The notes under the pieces: model-generated
Database searches by the model: none
Seen by the model: the letters and a program-made list of their open reading frames with translations, nothing else
What the model was told of the DNA's origin: nothing
Translations under genes and position numbers: made by a program
Shown here: piece after piece, positions 35,936 to 47,801 of the stretch
Layout of the letters: each line of letters opens with the position of its first letter
Numbering within the stretch: position 1 is the stretch's first letter
From: Peptoniphilus pacaensis
GTDB lineage: Bacteria > Bacillota > Clostridia > Tissierellales > Peptoniphilaceae
Reading direction: 5' to 3'
Assembly: GCF_900088125.1 (NCBI RefSeq)
Contig: NZ_FLQT01000003.1
Location: forward strand, 1 to 64,000
Length of the DNA: 64,000 bases

Positions 35936-36667
35936 TTACTTTTCCTCGACAAGCTTGCCGTGGACGACCATTCGTCGATCTTTCTCCGTGCAGGTCTGCA
36001 AGGTGATGATTTTTTCTCCCTGCCAGTCCATAGGCCCCTTTATAATGTTTTTTGCTTCCACTCGGGTGCGGAAAGCCGCCAGCTTTTCTCCCTCGTAATT
36101 GGGAGAGCGGAAATCTTCGTAGGGGCTCGCCTCGTAGGCGGCGAAAATTTGATACACCTTTCGCCCCTCGGCCGTGTCCAATATAATCTGCGGCGCCTTT
36201 TCTACAAAGGCCGGGTCTTCGTAAGCGGTCAAGGGATGAAAGACCTTCCCGTTTTTCACCCGGTGGCCATAGATGATGGTGTTGCCGTCGGAAAAATCCT
36301 TCTTGTTTCTGTAGTCCATAAAGGGCACGCCCAAGGCATTGTAGCTGCCCTCAATGTCGTGATTCAGATAATAGTCGTTGTCCTTGCCCTGCACCACCGG
36401 CAGGGAAAGGGGCGTCCCGGGGATTTCGATCCACGCCACGAGATTGGGATAGGTCTCTTGCATGGAGCGGATTCGATTCCTCGCCGCGGCATCGGCATCT
36501 TCCCCGCCCGAATTTATTTTCTCGCTTTGTTCGTATACGGCCTCCACTTCTTTTTTCTTGTGATCGTAGGCGTATTGATCTTTGTAATAGAGTCCGATCT
36601 TTCCGAGGGAAAAAATCAAAATGGCGATTAAAACAAGGCGCAAGGCCATGAAAACTTTTTTGTTCAT
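35936..36667 (-). CDS. Class B sortase
   Basis: 243-residue sortase with an N-terminal membrane anchor (VFMALRLVLIAILIFSLGKI). The SrtB-type domain includes WIEIPGTPLSLPVVQGKDND, GVPFMDYRNKKDFSDGNTII, catalytic His135 (IIYGHR), catalytic Cys226 in ITLQTC (TLSTC is more usual) and Arg231/Arg232. It would attach a sorting-signal protein to peptidoglycan or assemble pilins. No substrate with a sorting signal lies in the window. AAAGGAGTC precedes the ATG; the gene is monocistronic. Confidence 0.92.
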   Translation of the reverse strand: MNKKVFMALRLVLIAILIFSLGKIGLYYKDQYAYDHKKKEVEAVYEQSEKINSGGEDADAAARNRIRSMQETYPNLVAWIEIPGTPLSLPVVQGKDNDYYLNHDIEGSYNALGVPFMDYRNKKDFSDGNTIIYGHRVKNGKVFHPLTAYEDPAFVEKAPQIILDTAEGRKVYQIFAAYEASPYEDFRSPNYEGEKLAAFRTRVEAKNIIKGPMDWQGEKIITLQTCTEKDRRMVVHGKLVEEK

Positions 36668-36741
36668 AAGACTCCTTTCGTCTTTGATTTATACCCATAC
36701 GAGGTTTGAAACCTAAAACGACCTTTTCATAGCGAACCTTT

Positions 36742-36773
36742 AAAAAATCGAGTAAGCTCATAGCCTACTCGAT
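36742..36773 (-). terminator. Terminator of the amino-acid ABC operon
   Basis: Minus strand ATCGAGTA/TACTCGAT (plus 36747-36754 and 36766-36773) with further GGCT/AGC(T) pairing inside, followed by TTTTTT. Confidence 0.85.
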
Positions 36774-36812
36774 CTTGACTGGTTACATAATTAAAATAAT
36801 ACGGTACTGCAA

Positions 36813-37535
36813 TTACAGCACTTTATCTAAAAATTCTTTCGTCCGGGCTTCCTTCGGATGGCCGAAAACTTCTTCCGGCGTACCCTCTTCCAGCAAATAG
36901 CCTTCGTCCAGGAAGAGGATGCGGTCCCCCACTTCTCTGGCAAAGCCCATTTCGTGGGTGACCACGACCATGGTCATGCCTTCTTTGGCGAGCTGTTGCA
37001 TAACGTCAAGAACTTCGCCCACCATTTCCGGGTCCAGAGCCGAGGTAGGCTCGTCGAAGAGCATGACCTGGGGCTCCATAGCCAGGGCGCGCACAATGGC
37101 GATCCGCTGCTTTTGTCCCCCGGAGAGTTGATTGGGGTAGCTGTCTTTTTTGTCCAAGAGACCGACGCGGTCCAGGAGCTTTTCCGCCTTGGCCTGAGCC
37201 GCCTTTTGATCCATGCCCTTGACCAGCACCGGCGCCATGGTGATGTTCTCCATGACGGTCTTGTGGGGAAAGAGATTAAAGGACTGAAAAACCATGCCCA
37301 TGTCCTCGCGCACTTTTTCGATTTCCGTCTTCTTGTCGTTGATGTCCACGCCTTCGAAGATAATTTCGCCGCCGTCGGCTTCCTCCAGCCGATTTAAACA
37401 GCGAAGGAAGGTGGATTTGCCGGAGCCTGAGGGCCCGATGACGACCACCACTTCCCCGTCTGCGATTTCCGTGGAAATGCCTTTCAGGACTTGGTTGTCG
37501 CCGAAACTTTTTGTCAGATTATGAATGCGAATCAC
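36813..37535 (-). CDS. Amino-acid ABC transporter ATPase
   Basis: 240 residues of the polar amino acid (GlnQ/HisP-like) ATPase class. Walker A is [13 protein letters not shown], the signature is [15 protein letters not shown], Walker B is [14 protein letters not shown], the H-loop is [12 protein letters not shown]. The GTG at 37535 ([13 protein letters not shown]) matches family starts and has GAGG upstream; an ATG at 37562 is possible but would overlap the permease by 44 bp. It powers the permease and binding protein encoded upstream. Confidence 0.95.
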   Translation of the reverse strand: MIRIHNLTKSFGDNQVLKGISTEIADGEVVVVIGPSGSGKSTFLRCLNRLEEADGGEIIFEGVDINDKKTEIEKVREDMGMVFQSFNLFPHKTVMENITMAPVLVKGMDQKAAQAKAEKLLDRVGLLDKKDSYPNQLSGGQKQRIAIVRALAMEPQVMLFDEPTSALDPEMVGEVLDVMQQLAKEGMTMVVVTHEMGFAREVGDRILFLDEGYLLEEGTPEEVFGHPKEARTKEFLDKVL

Positions 37536-38208
37536 TGTTAGCCAACCTCTTTTCAAATACACCGATGACCTTGGAAAGGCCGGTTACGAGAATCAAGTAG
37601 ATAAGTGCCGCCGTTACATTGGGCATAAATGGCTTGTAGCTCGCCCCTTGGGCAACTTTTGCCTGATACATTAAGTCGCTTACGCCGACAATGGAGACGA
37701 TGGCGGTTTCTTTAATCAATGTAACGAACTCATTGCACAGAGCCGGAAGCACGGTTTTAATGGCTTGGGGCAAGATAATGTAGCGCATAATTTGGCCCTT
37801 CTTCATACCCAAGGACGCCGCCGCTTCCCCTTGGCCGCGATCCACGGCATTGATCCCGCCGCGGATAATCTCGGACACATAGGCCGAGGAGTTCATACAC
37901 ACTGCGGCCAATGAAAGAGCAAAGGGATTTTTTAAGGACGCGTATTGATCGGGGAGAACGCTGGAAAAACCGTAGTAGAATATCACAACTTGAACCAATA
38001 GTGGCGTGCCCCGAAACATTTGCACGTAAATTTTTGCGATAGTTTGCAGTGGCTTTAACTTCGACCGACGAAGCAGCACGATTAAAATGCCCAGGATAAA
38101 ACCGAAGAACACCCCTAAAAAGGAAAGCTTTAGGGTCATCAAGGTTCCATCTAAATAGGATGAGCCGTATTTATTCAAAAAGGCCATCCAAGATTTCATT
38201 AATTCCAT
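37519..38208 (-). CDS. Amino-acid ABC transporter permease
   Basis: 229-residue HisM/GlnP-type permease with about five membrane segments. The EAA loop contacting the ATPase is [20 protein letters not shown], and [17 protein letters not shown] is the usual following block. GAGGAGGAAAA precedes the ATG. The gene lies behind a hairpin separating it from the binding-protein gene. Confidence 0.95.
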   Translation of the reverse strand: MELMKSWMAFLNKYGSSYLDGTLMTLKLSFLGVFFGFILGILIVLLRRSKLKPLQTIAKIYVQMFRGTPLLVQVVIFYYGFSSVLPDQYASLKNPFALSLAAVCMNSSAYVSEIIRGGINAVDRGQGEAAASLGMKKGQIMRYIILPQAIKTVLPALCNEFVTLIKETAIVSIVGVSDLMYQAKVAQGASYKPFMPNVTAALIYLILVTGLSKVIGVFEKRLANSDSHS

Positions 38209-38227
38209 TTTTCCTCCTCGATAGAAA

Positions 38228-38253
38228 AAACTGTTTCACGAAGAAACAGTTTT
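38228..38253 (-). terminator. Internal hairpin between binding protein and permease genes
   Basis: Minus strand AAACTGTTTC/GAAACAGTTT with a five-base loop and a following T-run. Placed inside the operon, it would let the binding protein be made in excess over the membrane parts, a common arrangement. Confidence 0.8.
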
Positions 38254-38274
38254 AACTCTATGGTTCGGGCAATT

Positions 38275-39228
38275 TTATTTGCCGTTGTTTTCGTTGGCCG
38301 CGTTGTTCGCCATGTTGTTTTCCGCGTTACCGGCTGCCGCTTCTTCAGCGCCTTCATCGCCTGTGGATTCGTCGGCTAATTTTTCGTATTCCGCGATCCA
38401 GCTTTCGATCTTGCCTTCGTCGATTAATTTTTGAACCACTTGGTTAATGTATGCGGTCAGTGCATCGTTGCCTTTTTTCGATGCGACGCATACGCCCGGT
38501 TCTTCGGGAACGCCGGCGTCGATGACGACGAGTTCGGGGAATTGCTTGGCGTATTGTTCGCCGGAGCTCTTGGAAATAACCAGGGCGTCGGCGGTTTTAT
38601 TCTTTACTTCCAATGCCAAATTGTTTAATTTAGCGAGGCTCTTTAATTCTACATCCTTCGGGAAGTTTTCGCGTACGGTTTCTTCTTGAATGGATCCCGT
38701 TTGTGCGCCGACGACTTTGCCGGCAAAGTCTTCCATCTTCTTGTATTTATCCGCATCTTCCTTGCGAACGAGGACCACTTGTTCGTTGGTGAAGTAGGGT
38801 GCCGAGAAGTTCACGGCTTCTTCACGCTCGGGAGTAGCGGAGAGACCGGCAATGCCGATGTCCGCTTGACCGGAGGCGATGCTGGGGATAATGCCGTCGA
38901 AATCCAAGTCTTTGACTTCAAGTTCCACGCCCATTTCATCGGCAATGGCTTTGGCGATTTCAATATCGAAACCGACGATTTCGTCTTTACCGTCTTTTAA
39001 AAGATGCCATTCGTAGGGCGGGTAATCGGCGCTGGTAGCCAGGACCAATTTGCCCTTGTCCTTGATGGCCTTGACGGCGGCATCCATATCTTCCTGACTC
39101 ACTTGAGCCGCTTCCTTGTTGCCTTCGTTGTTGGCTGCGTTGTTTGCGTTGTTTGCGCCGGATCCGCAGCCGACCAATGCAAATGCCATGACCATGGCTA
39201 AAATACTAAGTAAACCGAATTTTTTCAT
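38275..39228 (-). CDS. Amino-acid ABC transporter substrate-binding lipoprotein
   Basis: 317-residue family 3 solute-binding protein, anchored as a lipoprotein through Cys21 (FALVGC). The two-lobe domain has LVLATSADYPPYEWHLLKDG, FDIEIAKAIADEMGVEL, DFDGIIPSIASGQADIGIAG and VGAQTGSIQEETV. Runs of Asn and Ala flank the domain at both ends (GSGANNANNAANNEGN and ENNMANNAANENNGK), which is unusual. The substrate is a polar amino acid of unknown identity. AAGGGAG precedes the ATG. It is preceded by a leader ORF at 39269-39364 within the same probable transcript. Confidence 0.94.
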   Translation of the reverse strand: MKKFGLLSILAMVMAFALVGCGSGANNANNAANNEGNKEAAQVSQEDMDAAVKAIKDKGKLVLATSADYPPYEWHLLKDGKDEIVGFDIEIAKAIADEMGVELEVKDLDFDGIIPSIASGQADIGIAGLSATPEREEAVNFSAPYFTNEQVVLVRKEDADKYKKMEDFAGKVVGAQTGSIQEETVRENFPKDVELKSLAKLNNLALEVKNKTADALVISKSSGEQYAKQFPELVVIDAGVPEEPGVCVASKKGNDALTAYINQVVQKLIDEGKIESWIAEYEKLADESTGDEGAEEAAAGNAENNMANNAANENNGK

Positions 39229-39242
39229 GATGTTCTCCCTTC

Positions 39243-39368
39243 AATCTTAAATACACAGGCGTTCTCTATTATACACGATGTCTCATGGAGCCGGATGTGC
39301 AAGTGATCTTTGCGTCGTGCTTGCAACAAATCCGACGGCTCTCGAAATATTTTGCTGTATTCAAGATT
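39243..39368 (-). promoter_or_regulatory. Long-range helix enclosing the leader ORF
   Basis: In the transcript, AAUCUUGAAUACA (plus 39356-39368, including the TTG start) can pair over 13 bp, with one G-U, with UGUAUUUAAGAUU (plus 39243-39255) lying directly before the binding-protein Shine-Dalgarno. The helix would expose or hide both translation starts depending on ribosome occupancy (inference). Confidence 0.55.
39269..39364 (-). CDS. Putative leader peptide with tandem Arg and Cys codons
   Basis: A 31-codon frame with a TTG start, placed eight bases after a near-perfect GAAGGAGG Shine-Dalgarno (plus 39373-39380), ending in two consecutive stops. The peptide begins MNTAKYFESRRICCKHDAK and contains Arg-Arg, Cys-Cys and a third Cys. 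It starts about 28 nt after the predicted transcription start and ends about 40 bp before the binding-protein gene. The frame is short and has no homologue that I recognise, so it is inferred from the ribosome binding site, position and codons. Confidence 0.5.
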   Translation of the reverse strand: MNTAKYFESRRICCKHDAKITCTSGSMRHRV

Positions 39369-39399
39369 AAGGCCTCCTTCTGTGTTTTTCTTTTTTGAG

Positions 39400-39428
39400 A
39401 TTATACTATAGTGTACTAAAATCTACAA
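39400..39428 (-). promoter_or_regulatory. Promoter of the amino-acid ABC operon
   Basis: TTGTAG (plus 39423-39428), a 17-nt spacer and TATAAT (39400-39405) on the minus strand. Confidence 0.7.
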
Positions 39429-39435
39429 GATAATC

Positions 39436-39464
39436 AAAAAGAAAACGAGAAACGGCGTTTCTCA
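39436..39464 (-). terminator. uvrA terminator
   Basis: Minus strand GAGAAAC/GTTTCTC with a 3-nt loop (plus 39447-39463), followed by GTTTTCTTTTT. Confidence 0.8.
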
Positions 39465-39481
39465 TTCTCTCTTTGTCTTCC

Positions 39482-42310
<2,829 letters not shown>

Positions 42311-42329
42311 CTATTTCCTTTCTGATCGA

Positions 42330-44300
42330 TTATTCATTTAATCCGTAACGTTCTTTTATTTCTCTTATTTGATCCCGAATACTCGCCGCCCGCTCGAAGT
42401 CCAATTGCTCGGCGGCTTTAAACATTTCCGTTTCGAGATTTTTCAGCATGGCCACGATGTCTTCTTTGGCAAATTCTTCGCCGAATTCTTCCTCTTCTTC
42501 CGCCGCAATGGTGTTTTCGATGGTGTCGCGAATGCCTTTGACGATGGATTTCGGCACGATGCCATGTTTCTTATTATAGTCCATTTGAATGGCGCGGCGC
42601 CGCTCCGTCTCCTCGATGGTGCGGGCCATGGAGCCGGTGATGGTGTCGGCATACATAATGACCCGGCCGTCCACATTTCTCGCGGCACGGCCCGCCGTTT
42701 GGATGAGAGAGGTCTCCGAGCGCAAAAAGCCCTCTTTGTCCGCATCGAGAATGGCCACGAGGCCCACCTCGGGAATGTCCAGGCCCTCCCGCAAGAGGTT
42801 GATGCCCACGAGGACGTCGTAGACGCCGAGGCGCAGATCCCGAATGATCTCCATGCGCTCGATAGTCTTGACATCGGAGTGGAGATAGGCCACCTTCATG
42901 CCCATGTCTTTGAAATACTTGCTCAAATCTTCCGCCATGCGCTTGGTCAGGGTGGTGACGAAGGTCCGCATATTTTTTGACGTCATGTCGTTGATCTGTT
43001 CCGTCAAGTGATCGATTTGATTTTTCGTCGGCACCACGTCGATTTTCGGATCCACCAGGCCCGTGGGACGAATGATCTGTTCCACTCGCTGCTCTTCGTG
43101 CTCCGTTTCGTAGGGGCCCGGCGTGGCGGAGACAAAGACCACTTGGTTTTGCATGGATTCGAATTCCTCGAAGCGCAAGGGACGGTTATCCAAGGCCGAG
43201 GGCAGACGAAAGCCGTATTCCACCAGGGTCTCTTTTCTCGCCCGGTCGCCGTTAAACATGCCGCGAATTTGCGGCACCGTGGCATGGGACTCGTCGATAA
43301 TGGTCATAAAATCCTTCGGAAAGTAGTCGATAAGGGTGTAGGGTCGGCTCCCCGCTTCCCTGCCGCTTAAGTGGCGGGTGTAGTTTTCGATGCCGGAACA
43401 AAAACCCATTTCCTCCAACATTTCCACATCGTAATTGGTGCGCTGCTCCAACCGCTGGGCTTCTAAAAGTTTTTCTTGATCACGCAAAGTGAAGAGCCGC
43501 TCTTCCAATTCCTTGCGAATGGTTTTGACGCCCCGCTCAATTTTTTCCGGACGCGTGGCAAAGTGAGAGGCCGGGAAGATGGACACGTGGTTGCGATAGC
43601 TTTCGATGCGTCCGGTAACCGCGTCCACTTCGGCGATCTCGTCGATTTCGTCGCCGAAGAATTCCACGCGAATGGTCTTTTCGGAATTGCCGGCGGGAAA
43701 AATTTCCAGCACGTCGCCGCGAACGCGGAAGGTGCCTCGGGAAAAATCCACGTCGTTTCTCACGTATTGAATGTCTACCAGCTTGCTCATGAGGGCATTT
43801 CTGTCCCATTCCATGCCCGGGCGCAGGCTTACTACCAAATTCTTGTAGTCGATGGGGTCGCCCAAGCCGTAGATGCAGCTCACCGACGCCACGATAATCA
43901 CGTCCCGCCGCTCGAAGAGGGCCATGGTGGCGGAATGGCGCAGCTTGTCGATTTCGTCGTTAATGCTGGCGTCTTTTGCGATAAAGGTATCCGTCCCGGG
44001 AACGTAGGCTTCGGGCTGATAGTAGTCGTAGTAGCTGACGAAGTATTCCACGGCGTTTTCCGGAAAAAATTCGCGAAACTCCGAGGCCAATTGGTAGGCC
44101 AAGGTCTTGTTGTGAGCGATGACCAAAGTGGGCTTTTGCACCCGCTCGATTAAATTGGCCATGGTAAAGGTCTTGCCGCTTCCCGTGACCCCCAAAAGGG
44201 TTTGGTGCTTCATGCCCCCTTCGATGCCCTCGGCCAATCGGTCGATGGCCTGAGGCTGATCGCCGGTGGGCTTAAATTTCGAATGAATTTTAAAATCCAT
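42330..44300 (-). CDS. uvrB: Excinuclease ABC subunit B
   Basis: 656-residue UvrB, which verifies damage and recruits UvrC. Visible are Walker [15 protein letters not shown], the beta-hairpin region [20 protein letters not shown], the DEAD-like [10 protein letters not shown], helicase motifs V/VI ([13 protein letters not shown] and QTAGRAARN) and the C-terminal UVR motif ([20 protein letters not shown]). AGGAGGAATC precedes the ATG. Confidence 0.98.
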   Translation of the reverse strand: MDFKIHSKFKPTGDQPQAIDRLAEGIEGGMKHQTLLGVTGSGKTFTMANLIERVQKPTLVIAHNKTLAYQLASEFREFFPENAVEYFVSYYDYYQPEAYVPGTDTFIAKDASINDEIDKLRHSATMALFERRDVIIVASVSCIYGLGDPIDYKNLVVSLRPGMEWDRNALMSKLVDIQYVRNDVDFSRGTFRVRGDVLEIFPAGNSEKTIRVEFFGDEIDEIAEVDAVTGRIESYRNHVSIFPASHFATRPEKIERGVKTIRKELEERLFTLRDQEKLLEAQRLEQRTNYDVEMLEEMGFCSGIENYTRHLSGREAGSRPYTLIDYFPKDFMTIIDESHATVPQIRGMFNGDRARKETLVEYGFRLPSALDNRPLRFEEFESMQNQVVFVSATPGPYETEHEEQRVEQIIRPTGLVDPKIDVVPTKNQIDHLTEQINDMTSKNMRTFVTTLTKRMAEDLSKYFKDMGMKVAYLHSDVKTIERMEIIRDLRLGVYDVLVGINLLREGLDIPEVGLVAILDADKEGFLRSETSLIQTAGRAARNVDGRVIMYADTITGSMARTIEETERRRAIQMDYNKKHGIVPKSIVKGIRDTIENTIAAEEEEEFGEEFAKEDIVAMLKNLETEMFKAAEQLDFERAASIRDQIREIKERYGLNE

Positions 44301-44324
44301 GATTCCTCCTGAAAAAAAAGCGAT

Positions 44325-45488
44325 CTAACGACCGCTCTTTTCTATAATGGAAATTGCCTTTTGCAATTGTGTATCTTGATCTCGATGCTCGAGTCCGATG
44401 GCTTTGACGTCTTCCGGCAAGCTGACCTCGACGTCGGGCTCGATGCCCTTGTCTTGGATATTTACCCCGGAAGGCGTGAAGTATTCACTGGTGGTAAGCT
44501 TAATGCCGCCTCCGCCGGGCAGAGGAACCAAAGTTTGTACCACGCCTTTGCCGTAGGTCTTTTCCCCTACCAATGTTGCGGCCTTGTTGTCCTTTAAAGC
44601 CCCCGCCACGATTTCCGATGCCGATGCGCTGCCTCCGTTGACCAAAACCACAATGGGCTTGCCCCAGGCGGCTTCGTCGGATTTGTAGTGAAAGACTTCC
44701 TTGCCCCGATTGTCCTTGGCGCTGACGATGTCCGCCTCGGGAAGCAATTGGTCGCTGACGCCGACCGCCGCTTCCAAAATGCCGCCGGGATTGCCGCGAA
44801 GATCCAGGATCAAACCCTTCTTCCCCGCCGCGGCCTTCATGGCTTGTGTAAATTCTTCCACGGTGTCGTCTTCAAATTGGGTGAGGCCGATGTAGGCGAT
44901 GTCGCCGATGGATCCCGTGATTACCGATTCCATATGGATCTCGTCCCGGGTCACCTTCACGTCCCGCACACTGCCCTCCCCTTCGGACATAATGCCCAAG
45001 GTGACGGTGGTGCCTTTGTCCCCTTTTATGTGTTTCACCGCTTCGTCCATTTCGTCCACGGTGTATTCCACGCCGTCCACGGAGACGATCTTGTCCCCGG
45101 ACTTCAAGCCCGCCGCTTCCGCCGGCGAGCCCTTAATGGGCGCAATGACGGTGATCAGCTTGGAGCCCTCCACGGGGCCGATTTGAACGCCGATTCCGAA
45201 AAATTCGCCGGTAGTGGACTCCATAAACTTCTCGTACTCTTCTTCGTCGAAGTACTGGCTGTAGGGGTCGTTTAATGCCGCCACCGTACCTTTCTTTCTG
45301 CCTTCGATAAAGTCTTTTTCCGTGATTTCGTCGCTGCGCAAATAGTATTTCTTTAAAAATCGCTCCAGGACTTTGGTCTGTGCCACTTCCTTTACGCTGC
45401 CCGTGGCGAATTGCACGGAGGCGAAGGCGGTGATGATATTGGTGACGAGCAACAGAGCGAGAATGCCCGCAATGTGTTTCTTTTTCAT
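44325..45488 (-). CDS. S41 C-terminal processing peptidase
   Basis: 387-residue CtpA-type protease, exported through an N-terminal membrane anchor (IAGILALLLVTNIITAFAS). A PDZ domain lies at about 95-185 (SPAEAAGLKSGDKIVSVDGV). The catalytic core has the Ser in NGGSASASEIVAGAL and the Lys in GEKTYGKGVVQTLVPL. It probably trims envelope proteins, such as the M23 hydrolase encoded next to it. CAGGAGTTCC precedes the ATG. Confidence 0.95.
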   Translation of the reverse strand: MKKKHIAGILALLLVTNIITAFASVQFATGSVKEVAQTKVLERFLKKYYLRSDEITEKDFIEGRKKGTVAALNDPYSQYFDEEEYEKFMESTTGEFFGIGVQIGPVEGSKLITVIAPIKGSPAEAAGLKSGDKIVSVDGVEYTVDEMDEAVKHIKGDKGTTVTLGIMSEGEGSVRDVKVTRDEIHMESVITGSIGDIAYIGLTQFEDDTVEEFTQAMKAAAGKKGLILDLRGNPGGILEAAVGVSDQLLPEADIVSAKDNRGKEVFHYKSDEAAWGKPIVVLVNGGSASASEIVAGALKDNKAATLVGEKTYGKGVVQTLVPLPGGGGIKLTTSEYFTPSGVNIQDKGIEPDVEVSLPEDVKAIGLEHRDQDTQLQKAISIIEKSGR

Positions 45489-45513
45489 TGGAACTCCTGT
45501 TTTTAAATGGAAG

Positions 45514-45541
45514 AAAGAACCTTCCCGAAGAAAGGTTCTTT
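45514..45541 (-). terminator. Hairpin between the M23 and ctpA genes
   Basis: A strong 10-bp stem AAAGAACCTT/AAGGTTCTTT with an eight-base loop. The tail on the minus strand is only partly T-rich (CTTCC), so it may act as a weak terminator or an mRNA-stabilising structure. Confidence 0.6.
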
Positions 45542-45550
45542 GTCTTTGAA

Positions 45551-46873
45551 TTATAAATAGTTAAGAGGGTTTTGCACGGCACCGTTTACGCGCACTTCAA
45601 AGTGCAAGTGTGCGCCGGTACTCATGCCGGTGCTGCCCACGTAACCGATGGTTTGTCCCGCGGAGACCGACTGTCCCGCACTCACCGCTCTGGAAGACAA
45701 GTGACCGTATACCGTGACCTTGCCGCCGTGGTCGATCATGATGCAGTTACCGTAACCGCCCATAAAGCGAGAGGCGATGACCGTCCCCGCCGCCGCGCTT
45801 ACGACAGGCGTGCCGTTAGGCGCACCGATGTCCACGCCGGTGTGGAGCTTGCGGTATTTTAAAATCGGGTGAATACGATAGCCGAAGGGCGAGGTGATCC
45901 GGTGATGGCCGGGTACGGGCCAGTAGAGCTCGCCGGTTCTCGCTTCAGGCTGAGCTTGAACGCCGTATTGCACCACATCCGAAGACGTGCTCTTGCTCCC
46001 GCTATAAGAGGCATTGCCGGAGCGCTTCGATGCGCTGTTTGCCCGACCTGCCGCCGCTTGTTTTTGTCGACGGGCTTCGGCTTCAGCCGCTCTTTGCTTG
46101 GCCAGGCGAGCCGCTTCTTCATCCTTCGCTTTTTGAATGGAGATATCCAAGTTCGCGATTTGCGATTGAATGGCATCGGATTCGCGGAGCATTGCGTCGT
46201 ATTGAGCTTCGTAACAGCTTAAGTCGTTGACTAAATTGTTCATGAAGCTCGTCTTTTGTGCGTTGGCCGCTTCGAGATTGCTCTTTTCGATGCGCGCTTG
46301 TTCCTGCTTTTTAGCCAGTTGTTTTTCCTGCTCGGCCAGGAGGGCTTGCTTCTCTTCGATTTCCTTCACCTTGGCATTGATTTCATCGATAAGCTTCCGA
46401 TCGCTGGTGGCGATGGAGCGAATCATGCGGGCGTTGCCGATTAAGGACGCCGCATCGGCGGAATCGAGGAGAATATCTAGGTAACCGCGATCATTGGCGA
46501 TATACATGGCGCGGAGGCGCTTGGCATAGAGATCTTTTTTCTCTAATAGCTCCTCCTTGGCGGCTTCAAGTTCCGCCTTGGTTTGAGCGATTTCTGCTTG
46601 AAGCTTTTGCATCTCGCCGTTTAATTGATCGAGCTTTAAATTCACCTGAGTGATTTGCGCATCCAAGGCGCGAATTTCCGCTTGAACCGTGGCCACCTGA
46701 CCTTTCGTCTGATTGATCATGGATTGGGTCCCGGCCATATTGGATTCGATTGAATTCTTCTTTTGCACCGCTTTCGACCGCTCGGCTTCTAAACCGGAAG
46801 CCAAAACCGGTTGGGAGCTTAACATTAAAAGCGCCAGTGCCGCGGAAAGTTTCTTTCTGTTATTCGCGTCCAA
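45551..46873 (-). CDS. Coiled-coil M23 peptidoglycan hydrolase (PcsB/EnvC-like)
   Basis: 440 residues. A signal peptide (LSAALALLMLSSQPVLASG) precedes a long coiled coil (about 25-265, KSNLEAANAQ and similar heptads). An Ala/Ser/Arg-rich linker and a C-terminal LytM/M23 zinc endopeptidase domain follow, with HTGVDIGAPNGTPV and TGAHLHFEVRVNG. The architecture and the place after ftsE-ftsX match hydrolases activated by FtsEX during division. The start is TTG with GGAGGTTCACT before it. Confidence 0.94.
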   Translation of the reverse strand: MDANNRKKLSAALALLMLSSQPVLASGLEAERSKAVQKKNSIESNMAGTQSMINQTKGQVATVQAEIRALDAQITQVNLKLDQLNGEMQKLQAEIAQTKAELEAAKEELLEKKDLYAKRLRAMYIANDRGYLDILLDSADAASLIGNARMIRSIATSDRKLIDEINAKVKEIEEKQALLAEQEKQLAKKQEQARIEKSNLEAANAQKTSFMNNLVNDLSCYEAQYDAMLRESDAIQSQIANLDISIQKAKDEEAARLAKQRAAEAEARRQKQAAAGRANSASKRSGNASYSGSKSTSSDVVQYGVQAQPEARTGELYWPVPGHHRITSPFGYRIHPILKYRKLHTGVDIGAPNGTPVVSAAAGTVIASRFMGGYGNCIMIDHGGKVTVYGHLSSRAVSAGQSVSAGQTIGYVGSTGMSTGAHLHFEVRVNGAVQNPLNYL

Positions 46874-46895
46874 AGTGAACCTCCTTCAGTTTAAC

Positions 46896-47801
46896 TTACA
46901 CATTTAAGAATCGCTTCAGCGACAATGAGCTTCCGATTAAGCCGACGCCGACGCCGATACATAGAAACATAATGGCCATGTCTTGCAGCATATCTTCGGG
47001 ACGAATGAGCTTCAGCCCCATGAGCACATTAAGCCTTTCGTCGAACATGCCGAACATGCCTTTATAACCTAAATACACGAGTACCAGTGCCAATGCTCCG
47101 GCGACGACGCCGAAGACCAATCCTTCGATAAGCAAGGGCCTGCGAATGTAGCCGTTGCTGGCGCCGATGTATTTCATGATTTGAATTTCCTGACTGCGAT
47201 TGGCGATGGTGGATTTAATGGTGTTGTGAATCAGGACGATGGCGATAATAAGAAGAATCGCCACGATGACCACGCCCAGTATGCGCACCCAATCGTTCAC
47301 CTGAACAATCTTTCCGATGAGCTCGTTTAAATAATCCACCTGATAGACCCCGGGCATGTTCTGCAATGTATTGGCCACGGCTTTCGCCTGCTTAATATTG
47401 GAGAGCTGCAGGGTCAGTGAGGCGGGCAGGGGATTTTCTTCCATGCCTTCGAGGAAGTACGCGTCGTTGGAAAGTTCCATGTTTTTGGAGAAATCTTCCC
47501 ACGCCTGGTCCTTGGAGGTGAAGCTTACGTCCTTGACGTAGCCCGTGCTTTCCGCCTTGGAAATAATATCCTGAATCGCCTCTTCGCTCGCGTCGTCCGT
47601 TAAGTAAACGACCACTTTGTCCACTTTCTTTTCCGTTTCGTTGACGATGCCGGTCATGTTTAAGACCAATAGCACCACCACGCCGAAAAGGACCAACACG
47701 GCCATAATGGAAATGACGGACAAGAGGCTCATGCCTTTATTTCTCGCAATACCTTGAAAGGCTTCTTTTATGTTATTTGCAAATTGTCTAAACCAACGCA
47801 T
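46896..47801 (-). CDS. ftsX: Cell division protein FtsX
   Basis: 301-residue permease-like protein with four membrane helices: one N-terminal (LSVISIMAVLVLFGVVVLLV) and three C-terminal (ILGVVIVAILLIIAIVLIHN onward). The extracellular domain between them (about 60-170) would bind and activate the coiled-coil hydrolase encoded next. The NRSQEIQIMKYIGASNGYIR loop is characteristic. GGGAGGTTAC precedes the ATG, which overlaps ftsE by 14 bp. Confidence 0.97.
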   Translation of the reverse strand: MRWFRQFANNIKEAFQGIARNKGMSLLSVISIMAVLVLFGVVVLLVLNMTGIVNETEKKVDKVVVYLTDDASEEAIQDIISKAESTGYVKDVSFTSKDQAWEDFSKNMELSNDAYFLEGMEENPLPASLTLQLSNIKQAKAVANTLQNMPGVYQVDYLNELIGKIVQVNDWVRILGVVIVAILLIIAIVLIHNTIKSTIANRSQEIQIMKYIGASNGYIRRPLLIEGLVFGVVAGALALVLVYLGYKGMFGMFDERLNVLMGLKLIRPEDMLQDMAIMFLCIGVGVGLIGSSLSLKRFLNV

